A stretch of DNA of 64,000 nt, taken from contig NZ_CANMVK010000002.1 of the NCBI RefSeq assembly GCF_947501405.1, positions 434,001 to 498,000 on the forward strand, in the 5' to 3' direction. The DNA is from an uncultured Hoeflea sp. (GTDB taxonomy: Bacteria > Pseudomonadota > Alphaproteobacteria > Rhizobiales > Rhizobiaceae). Under the pieces are notes generated by a model. The model was not told the origin of the DNA. It saw nothing but the letters and a program-made list of their open reading frames with translations, and made no database searches. Of the stretch, positions 46,261-55,905 are shown in pieces; positions within the stretch are counted from its first letter, which is position 1; each line of letters opens with the position of its first letter. Position numbers and translations under genes: made by a program.

Positions 46261-46833
46261 ATGAGCCTGAAACCCCGATCGGCAAAAGACCGTATTCTGG
46301 ACGCCGCGAACCGCCTGTTTTACCGCGAAGGCATTCGCGCGGTCAGTGTCGACAAAATCGCCGAGAAGGCGGGGATTACCAAAAAGACGCTCTACTATCA
46401 CTTCCGAAGCAAGGATGATTTGATCGAGGCCTATTTGGCCTCCCGTGATCAACCCAATCTGGCGCTGTTCAAGAAGTGGTTCGATGAGGCCAGCGGCGGG
46501 CTCGAGGACAAGGTCGAAGCCATCTTCCTGAATTTGGCGCGGTCGGCCAGGCATCCCAAGTGGAACGGCTGCGGCTTTCTAAGGACGGCCGCTGAACTTG
46601 CCAACATGCCGGGCCATCCCGCCATGACGGTTGGGTCAGCGCACAAGAAGAAGTTCGAGGCCTGGCTCTCCGCGGCCTTGGCTGACCGTGAAACACCCAA
46701 TCCGGAAGAAACGGCCCGCCATGTCGTCTTGTTGATGGATGGCGCATTCTCGACAATGCTGATCCATCGCGATCCCGCCTATATCGAGGCCGCGGGCCGG
46801 GCGTCACGGGCGCTGGTCGCGACCGCATCGTGA
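46261..46833 (+). CDS. TetR-family transcriptional regulator
   Basis: A 190-residue regulator. N-terminal DNA-binding domain: DRILDAANRLFYREGIRAVSVDKIAEKAGITKKTLYYHFRSKDDLIEAYLASRD. The C-terminal part contains GCGFLRTAAELANMPGHPA, a pattern shared by a TetR subgroup often linked to small-molecule stress or fatty acid genes. It is divergent from the enoyl-CoA hydratase gene, a typical regulator-target layout. No upstream ribosome site is visible, in keeping with a possible leaderless start. Confidence 0.88.
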   Translation: MSLKPRSAKDRILDAANRLFYREGIRAVSVDKIAEKAGITKKTLYYHFRSKDDLIEAYLASRDQPNLALFKKWFDEASGGLEDKVEAIFLNLARSARHPKWNGCGFLRTAAELANMPGHPAMTVGSAHKKKFEAWLSAALADRETPNPEETARHVVLLMDGAFSTMLIHRDPAYIEAAGRASRALVATAS

Positions 46834-47034
46834 CAACTGCTAGTGAGTCCAGCGCGCCTCAGGCGGGCTCACCCGGCATATGCGTCAGGCATCCGGGTGT
46901 CTTTGAAGCCGGGGGCGAAGGCGTTTTCTTGCCTCGGCCGTCAACCCCTCGATGAGTCCGGTCACGCCGCGCTCAGACCATAATCGTGAGCGCGGCATTG
47001 CCTGTTTCGGGCAAATTGCCGTTTGGCAGCCGGG

Positions 47035-49887
47035 CTATTCCGCGGCGTCGGCATAGTCCGACATCGGAGGGCAGGAGCACACCAGGTGCCGGTCGCCATA
47101 GACATTGTCGACCCGGTTGACCGGAGCGAAATATTTGGCGTTGCGCATCGCACCGGCCGGGAAGATCGCAGCTTCCCGGTCATAGGACCGCTCCCATGGC
47201 CCCACCAGATCCTCGATCGTGTGCGGCGCGTGTTTGAGCGGGTTGTTATCCCGGTCCATCGTGCCGTCCTCGATCGCCTGGGCCTCCTCGCGGATTGCCA
47301 GCATCGCCGCGCAGAACCGGTCGAGTTCGGCCTTGACCTCGGATTCCGTGGGCTCGATCATCAATGTTCCGGCCACCGGCCAACTCATTGTCGGGGCGTG
47401 GAAGCCGCAATCGATCAACCGCTTGGCGATGTCATCGACGCTGACCCCGGCGCTGGCCGCAAGCGGCCGTGTGTCGAGAATGCACTCATGCGCCACCCGG
47501 CCTGCGGACGATGTGTAAAGCACATCATAGGCGCCGTTGAGCCGCGCGGCGATGTAGTTGGCGCTCAGGATCGCAATCCGTGTCGCCTGCGTCAGCCCGT
47601 CACCGCCCATCATCAGGCAATAGGCCCAGGAGATCGGCAGGATCGAGGCCGAACCGAAGGGCGCTGCCGAGACCGCGCCGGGCTTGCCGTCTGTTACCGT
47701 GTGGCCCGGCAGATGCGGCGTCAGATGCGCCTTCACCCCGATCGGTCCCATGCCCGGACCGCCGCCGCCATGGGGGATGCAGAAGGTCTTGTGCAGATTG
47801 AGATGGCTCACATCGGCGCCGATATCTCCCGGCCGCGCCAGCCCGACCAGCGCATTGAGATTGGCGCCGTCGAGATAGACCTGGCCGCCATGTTCGTGGG
47901 TGATCCGGCAGACCTCGGTCGCCGTTTCCTCGAACACGCCATGGGTGGAGGGATAGGTGATCATGCAGGCAGCAAGACTGTCCGAATGCTGCTCGGCCTT
48001 GGCTCGGAAATCATCAAGATCGATGTCGCCGTTCTCGCGCGTGCCGACCGCCACCACGGTCATCCCTGCCATCTGCGCCGAGGCCGGATTGGTGCCATGC
48101 GCCGACGTCGGGATCAGGCAGATGTGGCGATGGCCCTCGCCATTGGCGCGGTGGTAACCGCGAATGCTCATCAGCCCGGCATATTCGCCCTGCGCTCCGG
48201 AATTCGGCTGCATCGAGATCGCGTCGTAACCGGTGATCAGGCACAGCTTGTCCGACAGATCATCGATCATCTCCTTGTAGCCCAGCGCCTGATCTTCGGG
48301 GGCGAAGGGGTGGATGTCGGCGAATTCCGGCCAGGTGATGCACAGCATCTCCGCGGTTGAATTGAGTTTCATGGTGCAGGAGCCGAGCGGGATCATCGAC
48401 CGGTCGAGCGCCAGATCCTTGTCCGACAGCCGGCGGATATAGCGGGTCATCTCGCTTTCGGCACGGTTCATGTGGAATATCGGGTGTTCGAGATAGGCCG
48501 ACTGGCGCACCAGCGGATCGGGGATGACCGGTCCGGCCTGCACATCGGCGAATTTGAGATCACCACCAAAGGCGCGCCAAACTGCTTCCACCGTTTCGGG
48601 CCGCGAGACCTCGTCGAGCGCAATGCCGATACGGTCATCGCCGACCTTGCGCAGATTGATGCCTTCGCTCCGTGCAGCTTCTAAAATTTCTGACTGACGG
48701 CCCTCGGCGAACACCGTGACGGTGTCGAAAAAGATCGCCGGATCGATGATGCGATCGAGTTGTTTGAGGCCGGCGGCAAGGGTAGCGGTCTTGGCATGCA
48801 CCCGCCCGGCGATGGCGCGAAGCCCCACGGGCCCGTGAAACACTGCGTACATCGAGGCGATCACGGCGAGCAGCACCTGCGCGGTGCAGATGTTGGACGT
48901 GGCCTTTTCGCGGCGGATATGCTGCTCGCGGGTCTGCAGCGCCAGCCGGTAGGCCTGATTACCGCGCGCATCGACGGTGACGCCGACCAGACGGCCGGGC
49001 ATCGAGCGCTTGTAGGCGTCCTTGACCGCCATATAGGCGGCATGCGGGCCGCCATAGCCCATCGGCACACCGAAGCGCTGCATCGAGCCCACTGCGATGT
49101 CGGCGCCCATTTCGCCGGGCGACTTCAAAAGCGTCAGCGACAGCGGATCGGCGGCGACGATGGCGATGGCCTTCTCCGCATGCAGCGTGGTGATCACATC
49201 GGTGAAATCATGCACATGGCCATAGGTGCCCGGATACTGGAAGATCGCGCCGAACACTTCGGCCGGCTCCAGTTCGGTGAACGGGTCGCCCACCTGCACC
49301 TCCCAGCCCAGCGGCTCGGCGCGGGTGCGGATCACGTCGATGGTCTGCGGATGGCAGTGATGATCGACAAAGAACCGCGTCCGCTTGGATTTCGACGCCC
49401 GCTCGGCAATCGCCATGGCTTCCGCCGCCGCGGTCGCTTCGTCAAGCAGCGAGGCGTTGGCGATGTCGAGCCCGGTCAAATCGCTGACCATGGTCTGGAA
49501 GTTCAAAAGCGCTTCCAGCCGACCCTGGCTGATTTCCGGCTGATAGGGCGTGTAGGCCGTGTACCAGGCGGGGTTCTCCAAAATCGTGCGCTGGATCACC
49601 GGCGGCATGATGGTGCCGTGATAGCCCTGACCGATCAGCGACAGCATGACCGTGTTCTTGTTCGCCGTGGCGCGCAGATGGTCGAGCACCTCGCGTTCGC
49701 TCATCGGATCGCCGAAGGCGAGCGGCTCTTTCTGCCGGATTGAGCCGGGCACGGTCTCATCAATCAACGCGTCGAGCGAAGAAGCACCCACAACCTTGAG
49801 CATATCGGAAATCTCGGCGGGCGAGGGGCCGATATGGCGGCGGTTGGCGAAGTCATAGGGGTCATAGTCGGTCAGCTTGATGGTCAT
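47035..49887 (-). CDS. gcvP: Glycine dehydrogenase (decarboxylating), P protein
   Basis: A 950-residue pyridoxal-phosphate enzyme, the full-length fused form of P protein. It starts [18 protein letters not shown]; the substrate site includes [22 protein letters not shown], and the PLP lysine is in [24 protein letters not shown] (about residue 699). It decarboxylates glycine and passes the aminomethyl group to the lipoyl arm of GcvH. Third gene of gcvT-gcvH-gcvP, 8 bases after gcvH, under a glycine riboswitch. Confidence 0.96.
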   Translation of the reverse strand: MTIKLTDYDPYDFANRRHIGPSPAEISDMLKVVGASSLDALIDETVPGSIRQKEPLAFGDPMSEREVLDHLRATANKNTVMLSLIGQGYHGTIMPPVIQRTILENPAWYTAYTPYQPEISQGRLEALLNFQTMVSDLTGLDIANASLLDEATAAAEAMAIAERASKSKRTRFFVDHHCHPQTIDVIRTRAEPLGWEVQVGDPFTELEPAEVFGAIFQYPGTYGHVHDFTDVITTLHAEKAIAIVAADPLSLTLLKSPGEMGADIAVGSMQRFGVPMGYGGPHAAYMAVKDAYKRSMPGRLVGVTVDARGNQAYRLALQTREQHIRREKATSNICTAQVLLAVIASMYAVFHGPVGLRAIAGRVHAKTATLAAGLKQLDRIIDPAIFFDTVTVFAEGRQSEILEAARSEGINLRKVGDDRIGIALDEVSRPETVEAVWRAFGGDLKFADVQAGPVIPDPLVRQSAYLEHPIFHMNRAESEMTRYIRRLSDKDLALDRSMIPLGSCTMKLNSTAEMLCITWPEFADIHPFAPEDQALGYKEMIDDLSDKLCLITGYDAISMQPNSGAQGEYAGLMSIRGYHRANGEGHRHICLIPTSAHGTNPASAQMAGMTVVAVGTRENGDIDLDDFRAKAEQHSDSLAACMITYPSTHGVFEETATEVCRITHEHGGQVYLDGANLNALVGLARPGDIGADVSHLNLHKTFCIPHGGGGPGMGPIGVKAHLTPHLPGHTVTDGKPGAVSAAPFGSASILPISWAYCLMMGGDGLTQATRIAILSANYIAARLNGAYDVLYTSSAGRVAHECILDTRPLAASAGVSVDDIAKRLIDCGFHAPTMSWPVAGTLMIEPTESEVKAELDRFCAAMLAIREEAQAIEDGTMDRDNNPLKHAPHTIEDLVGPWERSYDREAAIFPAGAMRNAKYFAPVNRVDNVYGDRHLVCSCPPMSDYADAAE

Positions 49888-49895
49888 TGGGAAAC

Positions 49896-50258
49896 TCAGT
49901 CAATCATGGCCTGATAGGCGGTTTCATCCATCAGCGCGTCTGCGTCGCTGACATTGTCGAGCTTGAGCTTGAAGAACCAGCCCTCGCCGGTGGGATCGGA
50001 ATTGACCAGCGACGGATCGTCGACGATCGCCTGGTTGCTTTCGACAATCTCGCCGGCCAGCGGGCAATAGACGTCCGACGCCGCCTTGACTGATTCCACC
50101 GTCGAGGCATCGCCGCCCTTGTCGAATTTGGCGCCGGCCTCGGGCAGCTCGACGAACACCAGATCGCCAAGCTGCTCGGCGGCATGGGCGGTGATGCCGA
50201 CGGTGGCCACCCCGTTCTCGATCTTGAGCCATTCGTGATCTTCGGTGAATTTGAGCAT
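49896..50258 (-). CDS. gcvH: Glycine cleavage system H protein
   Basis: A 120-residue lipoyl carrier. [37 protein letters not shown] is the family start, and the lipoylated lysine is Lys58 in [11 protein letters not shown]. The C-terminal [12 protein letters not shown] is also typical. It shuttles the aminomethyl and reduced-lipoyl groups between P, T and L proteins. It lies 15 bases after gcvT; no lpd gene for the L protein is nearby. Confidence 0.96.
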   Translation of the reverse strand: MLKFTEDHEWLKIENGVATVGITAHAAEQLGDLVFVELPEAGAKFDKGGDASTVESVKAASDVYCPLAGEIVESNQAIVDDPSLVNSDPTGEGWFFKLKLDNVSDADALMDETAYQAMID

Positions 50259-50273
50259 GATGCTGTTCCTGTT

Positions 50274-51428
50274 TTAGCGCTTGTAGGTAGGTTGAACGAA
50301 GGGCAGGGCGGCCACCGTGATTGGCAGCCGCTTGCCGCGAACTTCCGCAAATAGCGTGGTGCCCACGTCCGACAGGGCGGTGGGCACATAGCCCATGGCG
50401 ACGGGCCCGCCCGCCGAGGGGCCGAAGCCGCCGGAAGTCACCGTGCCGACTGGCGATCCGCCGCTCTCGGCTGAAAACAACTCCGCACCGGCGCGCACCG
50501 GGGCCTTGCCCGCCGGCTGAAGCCCGACCCGCAGCCGCTCCGGCCCGGTCTCGAATTGCTTGAGGATCACGTCTGCGCCGGGAAACCCGCCTTCGCGGTC
50601 GCCGCCGGTGCGCCGCGCCTTCTGAATCGCCCATTTGAGATTGGCCTCCACCGGTGTGGTGGTCTGGTCGATATCGTTGCCGTAAAGGCAAAGCCCGGCC
50701 TCGAGTCTGAGCGAATCGCGCGCGCCGAGCCCGATCGCCTCGACGCTGTCATCGGCCAGCAGCGCCCGCGCGATCCGGTCGGTGTCCATGGCATCGAGCG
50801 AGATCTCGTAGCCATCCTCGCCGGAATAGCCCGAGCGCGAGACAATCGCCCGCGCACCGTCGATTGTGAGCTCACGCACATCCATGAATTTCATCTCTGC
50901 GGCTTGAGGCGCAAGTGCGGACAACGCGCTTTCCGCGGCAGGACCCTGCAGCGCGATCAATCCGCGATCAAACTGCGCCTCGATCTCGCAGGTCGCGCTC
51001 AGCGCCGCCTCGATACGGGCCAGATCCTCATGTTTGCAGGCCGCGTTGACCACCAGATAGAGATGGTCGCCGCGGTTGGCGACCATGAAATCATCCTCCA
51101 GCCCGCCGGCTTCATTGGTGAACAGCCCGTAGCGCTGCCGGCCCTCGCCAACGCCCGCCACGGCCACCGGGGTGATGGCCTCGAGCGCCAGTGCTGCATC
51201 GCGCTGATCGCCGCTTTTGGCGCGGATCAGGATCTGCCCCATATGCGAAACGTCGAACAGCCCGGCGCCGGCGCGGGTGTGAAGATGCTCTTTCATCACG
51301 CCCAGCGGATACTGGATCGGCATGTCGTAGCCGGCAAACGCCATCATGCGCGCGCCAAGTTCGAGATGCAGGGAATGGAGCGGGGTTTTCGAAAGCTCGG
51401 CGTTGGAATTGTCAGAAATGGGGTCCAC
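50274..51428 (-). CDS. gcvT: Glycine cleavage system aminomethyltransferase, T protein
   Basis: A 384-residue folate-dependent enzyme that releases ammonia and makes 5,10-methylene-tetrahydrofolate from the H-protein intermediate. TPLHSLHLELGARMMAFAGYDMPIQYPLGVMKEHLHTRAGAGLFDVSHMGQI is the conserved start, RSGYSGEDGYEISL the folate-site segment. The GTG at 51428 has GGAG nine bases upstream; a longer frame begins only with TTG and lies closer to the riboswitch. First gene of the operon, expression controlled by glycine through the upstream aptamers. Confidence 0.95.
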   Translation of the reverse strand: MDPISDNSNAELSKTPLHSLHLELGARMMAFAGYDMPIQYPLGVMKEHLHTRAGAGLFDVSHMGQILIRAKSGDQRDAALALEAITPVAVAGVGEGRQRYGLFTNEAGGLEDDFMVANRGDHLYLVVNAACKHEDLARIEAALSATCEIEAQFDRGLIALQGPAAESALSALAPQAAEMKFMDVRELTIDGARAIVSRSGYSGEDGYEISLDAMDTDRIARALLADDSVEAIGLGARDSLRLEAGLCLYGNDIDQTTTPVEANLKWAIQKARRTGGDREGGFPGADVILKQFETGPERLRVGLQPAGKAPVRAGAELFSAESGGSPVGTVTSGGFGPSAGGPVAMGYVPTALSDVGTTLFAEVRGKRLPITVAALPFVQPTYKR

Positions 51429-51502
51429 GCGGGCAGTCTCCGTCTCGGGTGCGGGCGAAGTGCGCGCACGGGCCAATCATCAGGCGTCAAAACGCCCTCG
51501 AA

Positions 51503-51660
51503 CAGCCCCCTCTGTCCTTTCGCCTGAGATTGTTATCCCTTCGGCGGGCGCAAACCGCGCCACTCTCCAGAGTCCGTCCTATGCCGTTGGTCCTTTTGCC
51601 TGAGAGTTTCCGGGGCGGTTGCTCCTTCGGCACCGGATAAACCGGTTTCTCCCAACGGGA
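51503..51660 (-). promoter_or_regulatory. Tandem glycine riboswitch
   Basis: On the minus strand two glycine aptamers follow each other. The first has GCCGAAGGAGCAA (51631-51619) and CTCAGGCAAAAGGAC (51604-51590). The second has GCCGAAGGGATAACA (51545-51531) and CTCAGGCGAAAGGACAGAG (51528-51510). These are the conserved glycine-aptamer cores, in the usual tandem arrangement. A short hairpin GGCGT / ACGCC (51483-51496) lies between aptamer 2 and the gcvT ribosome site and may be part of the switch. Glycine should turn the gcvTHP operon on. Confidence 0.95.
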
Positions 51661-51873
51661 CGAGGGTATTTAGGCTGAAACGCGGGAGGAAGGCAAGGGG
51701 GAGGTGGATTGTGCGCGCGGCCGGCAACAGGAAAGGTCCGCTGGTGATCACACCTCCCATTGAAGCTCCGGGTTTGTCCGGGTTGAAAGATGTGACGCGA
51801 CGGGAACCGGGTTGTTGCAAATGGCGGCAAGTGCGAACATGCCTTCATTGAAATCAAAGAGGACGACAGGCTT

Positions 51874-52323
51874 ATGGTGACCAGAGTTGCGACCTGCAGA
51901 TGCGGGCAATTGAGTGCGTCATGTGAAGGCGAGCCGGTGCGCGTGTCGGCCTGTCATTGCCTTGAGTGCCAGAAACGCAGCGGCAGCGCTTTTGCAACAC
52001 AAGCGCGTTGGCCGGATGAGCAGGTGGTGATTTCAGGACAGTTCAAACAGTGGGAGCGGATCGCCGACAGCGGGCATCGCGCGACCTACAAGTTTTGTCC
52101 GGTCTGCGGATCGACGCTTGCCTACGTTATCGAGGGATGGCCGGGCGTGACTGCGGTGGCCGTCGGCGCATTCGCCGACCCGAATTTCCCCGGACCAAAG
52201 TTTTCTGTTTATGAACACCGGAAACATGACTGGGTCGAGATACACGGAGACGAGGTCGAACACTCATCAGACCCCGCTATCGCCTTCACACAAGGCAGGC
52301 TGCCGGGAGCGGGTAGCGACTAG
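51874..52323 (+). CDS. GFA family (glutathione-dependent formaldehyde-activating-like) protein
   Basis: A 149-residue zinc protein of the GFA/CENP-V fold. Cysteine motifs in order: TCRCGQLS, ACHCLECQKRSGS and FCPVCGSTL. Known members bind two zincs; the founding one helps formaldehyde react with glutathione, but most have no assigned role. It is divergent from the gcv operon and followed by a hairpin and then by a low-GC patch. Confidence 0.9.
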   Translation: MVTRVATCRCGQLSASCEGEPVRVSACHCLECQKRSGSAFATQARWPDEQVVISGQFKQWERIADSGHRATYKFCPVCGSTLAYVIEGWPGVTAVAVGAFADPNFPGPKFSVYEHRKHDWVEIHGDEVEHSSDPAIAFTQGRLPGAGSD

Positions 52324-52350
52324 CCGGAGATATGCCGGGGCGGTTGAATT

Positions 52351-52376
52351 GTTGCAAAACCGATGGTTTTTGCAAC
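52351..52376 (+). terminator. A/T-rich hairpin after the GFA gene
   Basis: GTTGCAAAACC / GGTTTTTGCAAC with a short loop and one bulged T, 27 bases after the GFA stop. A nearly identical stem recurs at 53211-53230. Without a separate T run its strength is uncertain. Confidence 0.5.
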
Positions 52377-52417
52377 GTCCTGATGAATTACTTCGAATTG
52401 CGAGAACGTGGTCGCTT

Positions 52418-52867
52418 TTATGTCGAAGCCTTACAGCATCCATAATTATTTTTGTAGTACATACAGTCATGTGGGAAGTCTTTATCTGGCTGTAGGTGTG
52501 CTAGGTAAGATTTTTTGTCTTGAATTTTTTTACTTCCGCAATTTGAACATCTCAACGGTCTTGCAGAATTAAGAAAATGTTTTGAGCCAATTAAAGTGTG
52601 CACGATGAATGAGGAATCATGCCAATTTTCAACCAAGGCAGTGAATACAAAATCATAAAAAGAAAGTGTTCTTTCGCAGTTTATGCAAACAGCGCCAGAT
52701 AATAATAGTTCTTCGCCTTTCAGAAAATTTTCAGGCAAATCAAGGATATTCTCTATTTTTTTAACATCCTCTTCGGTCGATAATGTAGATCCTTCAGAAA
52801 CAGATAATTTAACTACTTCTGCATCAAATTCAGCTTTGCTTACGGGTTTTAGAGATAAATAATTCAT
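52418..52867 (-). CDS. Orphan low-GC protein with two Cys pairs
   Basis: A 149-residue protein, MNYLSLKPVSKAEFDAEVVKLSVSEG. CINCE (about residue 61) and CSNCG (about residue 107) could form a split zinc ribbon, with further cysteines near the C-terminus (HDCMYYKNNYGCCKAS). Base composition is far more AT-rich than all neighbours and codon use differs, pointing to recent transfer. I do not recognise the family. GGAAAG upstream of the ATG could be the ribosome site. Small cytoplasmic proteins of this kind are often immunity or phage-related, but nothing here proves that. Confidence 0.6.
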   Translation of the reverse strand: MNYLSLKPVSKAEFDAEVVKLSVSEGSTLSTEEDVKKIENILDLPENFLKGEELLLSGAVCINCERTLSFYDFVFTALVENWHDSSFIVHTLIGSKHFLNSARPLRCSNCGSKKIQDKKSYLAHLQPDKDFPHDCMYYKNNYGCCKAST

Positions 52868-53210
52868 CTTCAACTATCTTTCCTTTTGTCAACTTGATAA
52901 CATTCTGCCAAACAGACTGATCAGACCATAATGGACAGCCTTGGCAGAATGTTATTTCGAAAACACTCAATTATGCAAGTCGTATGATGTATTCTGACGC
53001 GGTCGTGTTGATAGAGAATTTGGTGCGTCACTCTCTCAAACCTGGTCCAATCCTTCAATCTAGGCGGCTGTTGATAAGTGATCTGTTGATCCCGCAGCAA
53101 CAAGAGGGTGAATTAGCAATATGGGCTCAGGAGCGGAATTTCTTCGATCATTTCGCGACAAGATTCTGCGACAACTAAGCCCTTGAAATTATGAGGCACG
53201 GAAAACCGTT
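52868..53210. other. Low-GC intergenic stretch
   Basis: About 340 bases, AT-rich like the preceding gene. Short frames exist on both strands (about 60 codons each) but show no domain features and overlap each other. An inverted repeat GCAGAATGTTAT/ATAACATTCTGC lies near 52900 and 52942 and might be a promoter operator or hairpin for the orphan gene. Confidence 0.4.
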
Positions 53211-53230
53211 GCAAAAACCTTCGTTTTTGC
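53211..53230 (-). terminator. Hairpin at the end of the sit operon
   Basis: GCAAAAAC / GTTTTTGC, a perfect 8-bp stem with a 4-base loop, starting 4 bases after the last codon of the minus-strand operon. Its T-rich arm can act as terminator sequence. It nearly matches the hairpin at 52351-52376. Confidence 0.55.
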
Positions 53231-53234
53231 CCCT

Positions 53235-54086
53235 CTACCCCCGCGCCACCCTTCGCACCCGGTAATCCCGTACCTGACCCACGACCAGCGCCAGGATGAA
53301 AAAGCCGGTCAGGGCCAGCACCATGGTTGGCGCTGGTTCGCTGTCGATGTGGTAGCTTGCGAAGATGCCGATTAGCGCGCTGAGGCTTACCGAACCCACC
53401 GAGATTGTCAGCATGCCGGCGAAGGTGCGCGCGACCAGGAAGGCGATGGCGCCGGGGGCGACCAGCAGCGCGATCGACAGGATGATGCCGACGGCCTTCA
53501 GGCTGGCGACGATCATCAGCGCGATCGCCGTGAGCAGCCCGTAATGCAGCCATCCGGTCTTGAGCCCGATGGCGCGGGCATGCAGCCCGTCAAAGGCCTG
53601 CGCCACCAGATCGCGCCATTTGACGATGAGAAATCCGCCGCACAACACCGCCAGCACGGCGGTGGTGGAGATATCGTCCCAGCTCACACCGAGCATGTCG
53701 CCAAACAGGATATGGTCGAGATGCAGGCTCGAGCGCACGCTGACATGCAGCACAATGCCGAGCCCGAACATGCCCGAAAACACGATGCCCATCACCGTGT
53801 CTTCCTTGACCCGGCTGTTGGCCGAAAGCCAGCCGGTGGCAACCGCGCAGAACAGGCCTGCGGCAAACGCGCCGACGGCCAGCGGCAGGCCTGCGACAAA
53901 GGCCATCACCACGCCCGGCAGCACCGCATGCGCCATGGCGTCGCCCATCAGCGACCAGCCCTTGAGCACCATCAGCGAGCTCATCGCCGCCATCGGCAGC
54001 GACACCAGGAAGGTGATCAGAAACGCCTTTTGCATATAGGCGAAGCGGAACGGGTCGATGAGGAGTTCGATCAGGCCGTCCATCAC
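53235..54086 (-). CDS. sitD: Metal ABC transporter permease (SitD-type)
   Basis: A 283-residue membrane permease of the ABC-3 family. PFRFAYMQKAFLITFLVSLPMAAMSSLMVLKGWSLMGDAMAHAVLPGVVMAF is the family signature. About eight to nine membrane segments and coupling region FDGLHARAIGLKTGWLHYG. With SitC it forms the channel for Mn2+/Fe2+ import. It overlaps sitC by 4 bases and is the last gene of the operon. Confidence 0.9.
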   Translation of the reverse strand: MMDGLIELLIDPFRFAYMQKAFLITFLVSLPMAAMSSLMVLKGWSLMGDAMAHAVLPGVVMAFVAGLPLAVGAFAAGLFCAVATGWLSANSRVKEDTVMGIVFSGMFGLGIVLHVSVRSSLHLDHILFGDMLGVSWDDISTTAVLAVLCGGFLIVKWRDLVAQAFDGLHARAIGLKTGWLHYGLLTAIALMIVASLKAVGIILSIALLVAPGAIAFLVARTFAGMLTISVGSVSLSALIGIFASYHIDSEPAPTMVLALTGFFILALVVGQVRDYRVRRVARG

Positions 54087-54961
54087 ACGGCCTCCGTTTC
54101 GGCTCGAGCGGGATCGGGCGCGCCGCCGCGGGCCTTTGCGCGCTGGGCGATGAGCCCGTGCCTGGGCGCGAACAGGAATGCGATGAGGAAGATGCCGGTC
54201 TGCAGCATGATCACCACGCCGCCCGTCGCGCCATCGAGAAAGTAGCTCAGATATACCCCGACGAAACAGGTGACCGATCCCATCGCCACCGCGATCACGA
54301 TCAGCCGAGGGAACCGGTCGGTCAGCAGATAGGCGGTGGCCCCAGGGGTGACCACCAGCGCGATCACCAGAAAAGCGCCCACGGTCTGCATCGCCGCCAC
54401 GGTGGAGGCAGCCAGCAGCGCAAAGAAGATCACCTTGAGCGCCGTGGCGCGAATGCCGATGGCGCGGGCGTGGCTTTCATCGAAGAACACCAGCATCAGG
54501 TCCTTCCAGATCACCGACAGCACGGCAAGCGTAACGACGCCGATGATGATCAGCTGCGTGGTGTCGGCAGGCGTGATCGCCAGCACATTGCCGAGCACGA
54601 TGGTCTGCACATTGATCGGCGTCGGCGAGATCGACACCATGAACAGCCCCGTGGCGAAGAACGACACGAAGATCATGCCGATCACCGCATCCTCGCGCAG
54701 CCGGGTGCGGGCGCGGATCAACAGCATCGCCGCCGCCGCCAGTCCGCCGGCCAGAAACGCTCCGGCCGCAAATGGCAGGCCCAGCATATAGGCGCCGGCC
54801 ACGCCGGGCACGATCGAGTGGGACAGCGCGTCGCCGATCAGCGACCAGCCCTTGAGCATCAGATAGCACGACAGGAACGCGCAGATCGCTCCGGTCAGCG
54901 CCGACACCCACATGGCGTTGACCATGTAGCCATAGGAAAACGGTTCCAGCAGAAGGCTCAT
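54083..54961 (-). CDS. sitC: Metal ABC transporter permease (SitC-type)
   Basis: A 292-residue permease, paralogous to the next gene: [56 protein letters not shown], coupling region [25 protein letters not shown]. The C-terminal 25 residues are a basic and acidic cytoplasmic tail. Overlaps the ATPase gene and sitD by 4 bases each (ATGA), showing coupled translation. Confidence 0.9.
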   Translation of the reverse strand: MSLLLEPFSYGYMVNAMWVSALTGAICAFLSCYLMLKGWSLIGDALSHSIVPGVAGAYMLGLPFAAGAFLAGGLAAAAMLLIRARTRLREDAVIGMIFVSFFATGLFMVSISPTPINVQTIVLGNVLAITPADTTQLIIIGVVTLAVLSVIWKDLMLVFFDESHARAIGIRATALKVIFFALLAASTVAAMQTVGAFLVIALVVTPGATAYLLTDRFPRLIVIAVAMGSVTCFVGVYLSYFLDGATGGVVIMLQTGIFLIAFLFAPRHGLIAQRAKARGGAPDPARAETEAV

Positions 54962-55905
54962 GTGTTGCTGCCCTTGCCGGATTTGCCAGATTTCCCGGCC
55001 TTGGCGGATTTGGCAGCGTTGCGTTCGGCCTCGCCATAGATCACGAAGGGCCGCTCGTCATCGGTCAGCACCGTGACCTGGCGGCTGTCATCATCGTCAT
55101 GCAGATCCTGGCCGCCGAGCACGAAATGCCTGAGTACGCCGCCGAAGGCCATTTGCAGGTTCTTCTGGGTGAACACCTCGTCCGTGGGGCCTTCGGCCAA
55201 AATGCTCTTGTTGATCAGCACTGCGCGGTCGCAGAATTCGGGCACGCTGCCCAGGTTGTGGGTGGAGACCAGCATCACCCGGCCCTCGACGCGCAGGTCC
55301 TTGAGCAGCTCGATGATCTGGTTCTCGGTGGTCACGTCAACGCCGGTGAACGGCTCGTCGAGCAGGATCACCTGGCCCTCCTGGGCCAGCGCCCGGGCCA
55401 GGAACACGCGTTTTTTCTGCCCGCCGGAAAGCTCGCCGATCTGGCGCTTGCGGTAGGCCGACATGCCGACCCGTTCGAGCGCCTCGTCGACGGCCGCCCG
55501 GTCGCGGGCCCGGGTCATGCGCAGAAAATTCATGTGGCCGTAGCGGCCCATCATCACCACGTCTTCGACCAGCACCGGAAATGCCCAGTCAATCTCCTCG
55601 CTTTGGGGCACATAGGCGACCAGATTGCGGCCGAGCGCCCGGCCAACCTCCATGCCCATGATCGAGATGTCGCCGCCGGCCAGCGGCACAAAGCCCATCA
55701 GCGATTTGAACAGGGTCGATTTGCCAGAGCCGTTGATTCCGACCAGCGCGGTGATCGAGCCCTGCGGAACAGAAAACGAGGCGCCGTCGAGCGCCTTGTT
55801 TCCATTGCGATAGATCACCGAGACGTCGCGGACCTGAAGACCCGGTCCCCGGGGTGCGCGGGCTGCGGTGGAAGCCTCCGCGATCTCTTCCGCTGTCGCG
55901 GTCAT
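54958..55905 (-). CDS. sitB: Metal ABC transporter ATP-binding protein (SitB-type)
   Basis: A 315-residue ATPase: Walker [10 protein letters not shown] (residues 57-65), [11 protein letters not shown], signature [15 protein letters not shown], Walker [13 protein letters not shown], His in [10 protein letters not shown]-terminal tail of about 70 residues beyond the core ends in a Lys/Ser/Gly repeat ([17 protein letters not shown]) that is low in complexity and not needed for ATPase function in relatives. It drives the SitCD channel. Confidence 0.9.
   Translation of the reverse strand: MTATAEEIAEASTAARAPRGPGLQVRDVSVIYRNGNKALDGASFSVPQGSITALVGINGSGKSTLFKSLMGFVPLAGGDISIMGMEVGRALGRNLVAYVPQSEEIDWAFPVLVEDVVMMGRYGHMNFLRMTRARDRAAVDEALERVGMSAYRKRQIGELSGGQKKRVFLARALAQEGQVILLDEPFTGVDVTTENQIIELLKDLRVEGRVMLVSTHNLGSVPEFCDRAVLINKSILAEGPTDEVFTQKNLQMAFGGVLRHFVLGGQDLHDDDDSRQVTVLTDDERPFVIYGEAERNAAKSAKAGKSGKSGKGSNT

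Noticed and set aside
47023-48360. 445-codon plus-strand frame opposite gcvP
   Set aside because: No domain, His/Arg-rich composition, and full overlap with an unmistakable P protein.
51533-51857. Short minus-strand frames upstream of gcvT
   Set aside because: They run through the glycine riboswitch, which explains the conservation of this DNA as RNA.
52921-53178. Two overlapping short frames (about 60 codons) on opposite strands in the low-GC patch
   Set aside because: Neither shows motifs or a clear ribosome site, and AT-rich DNA of this length gives such frames by chance.
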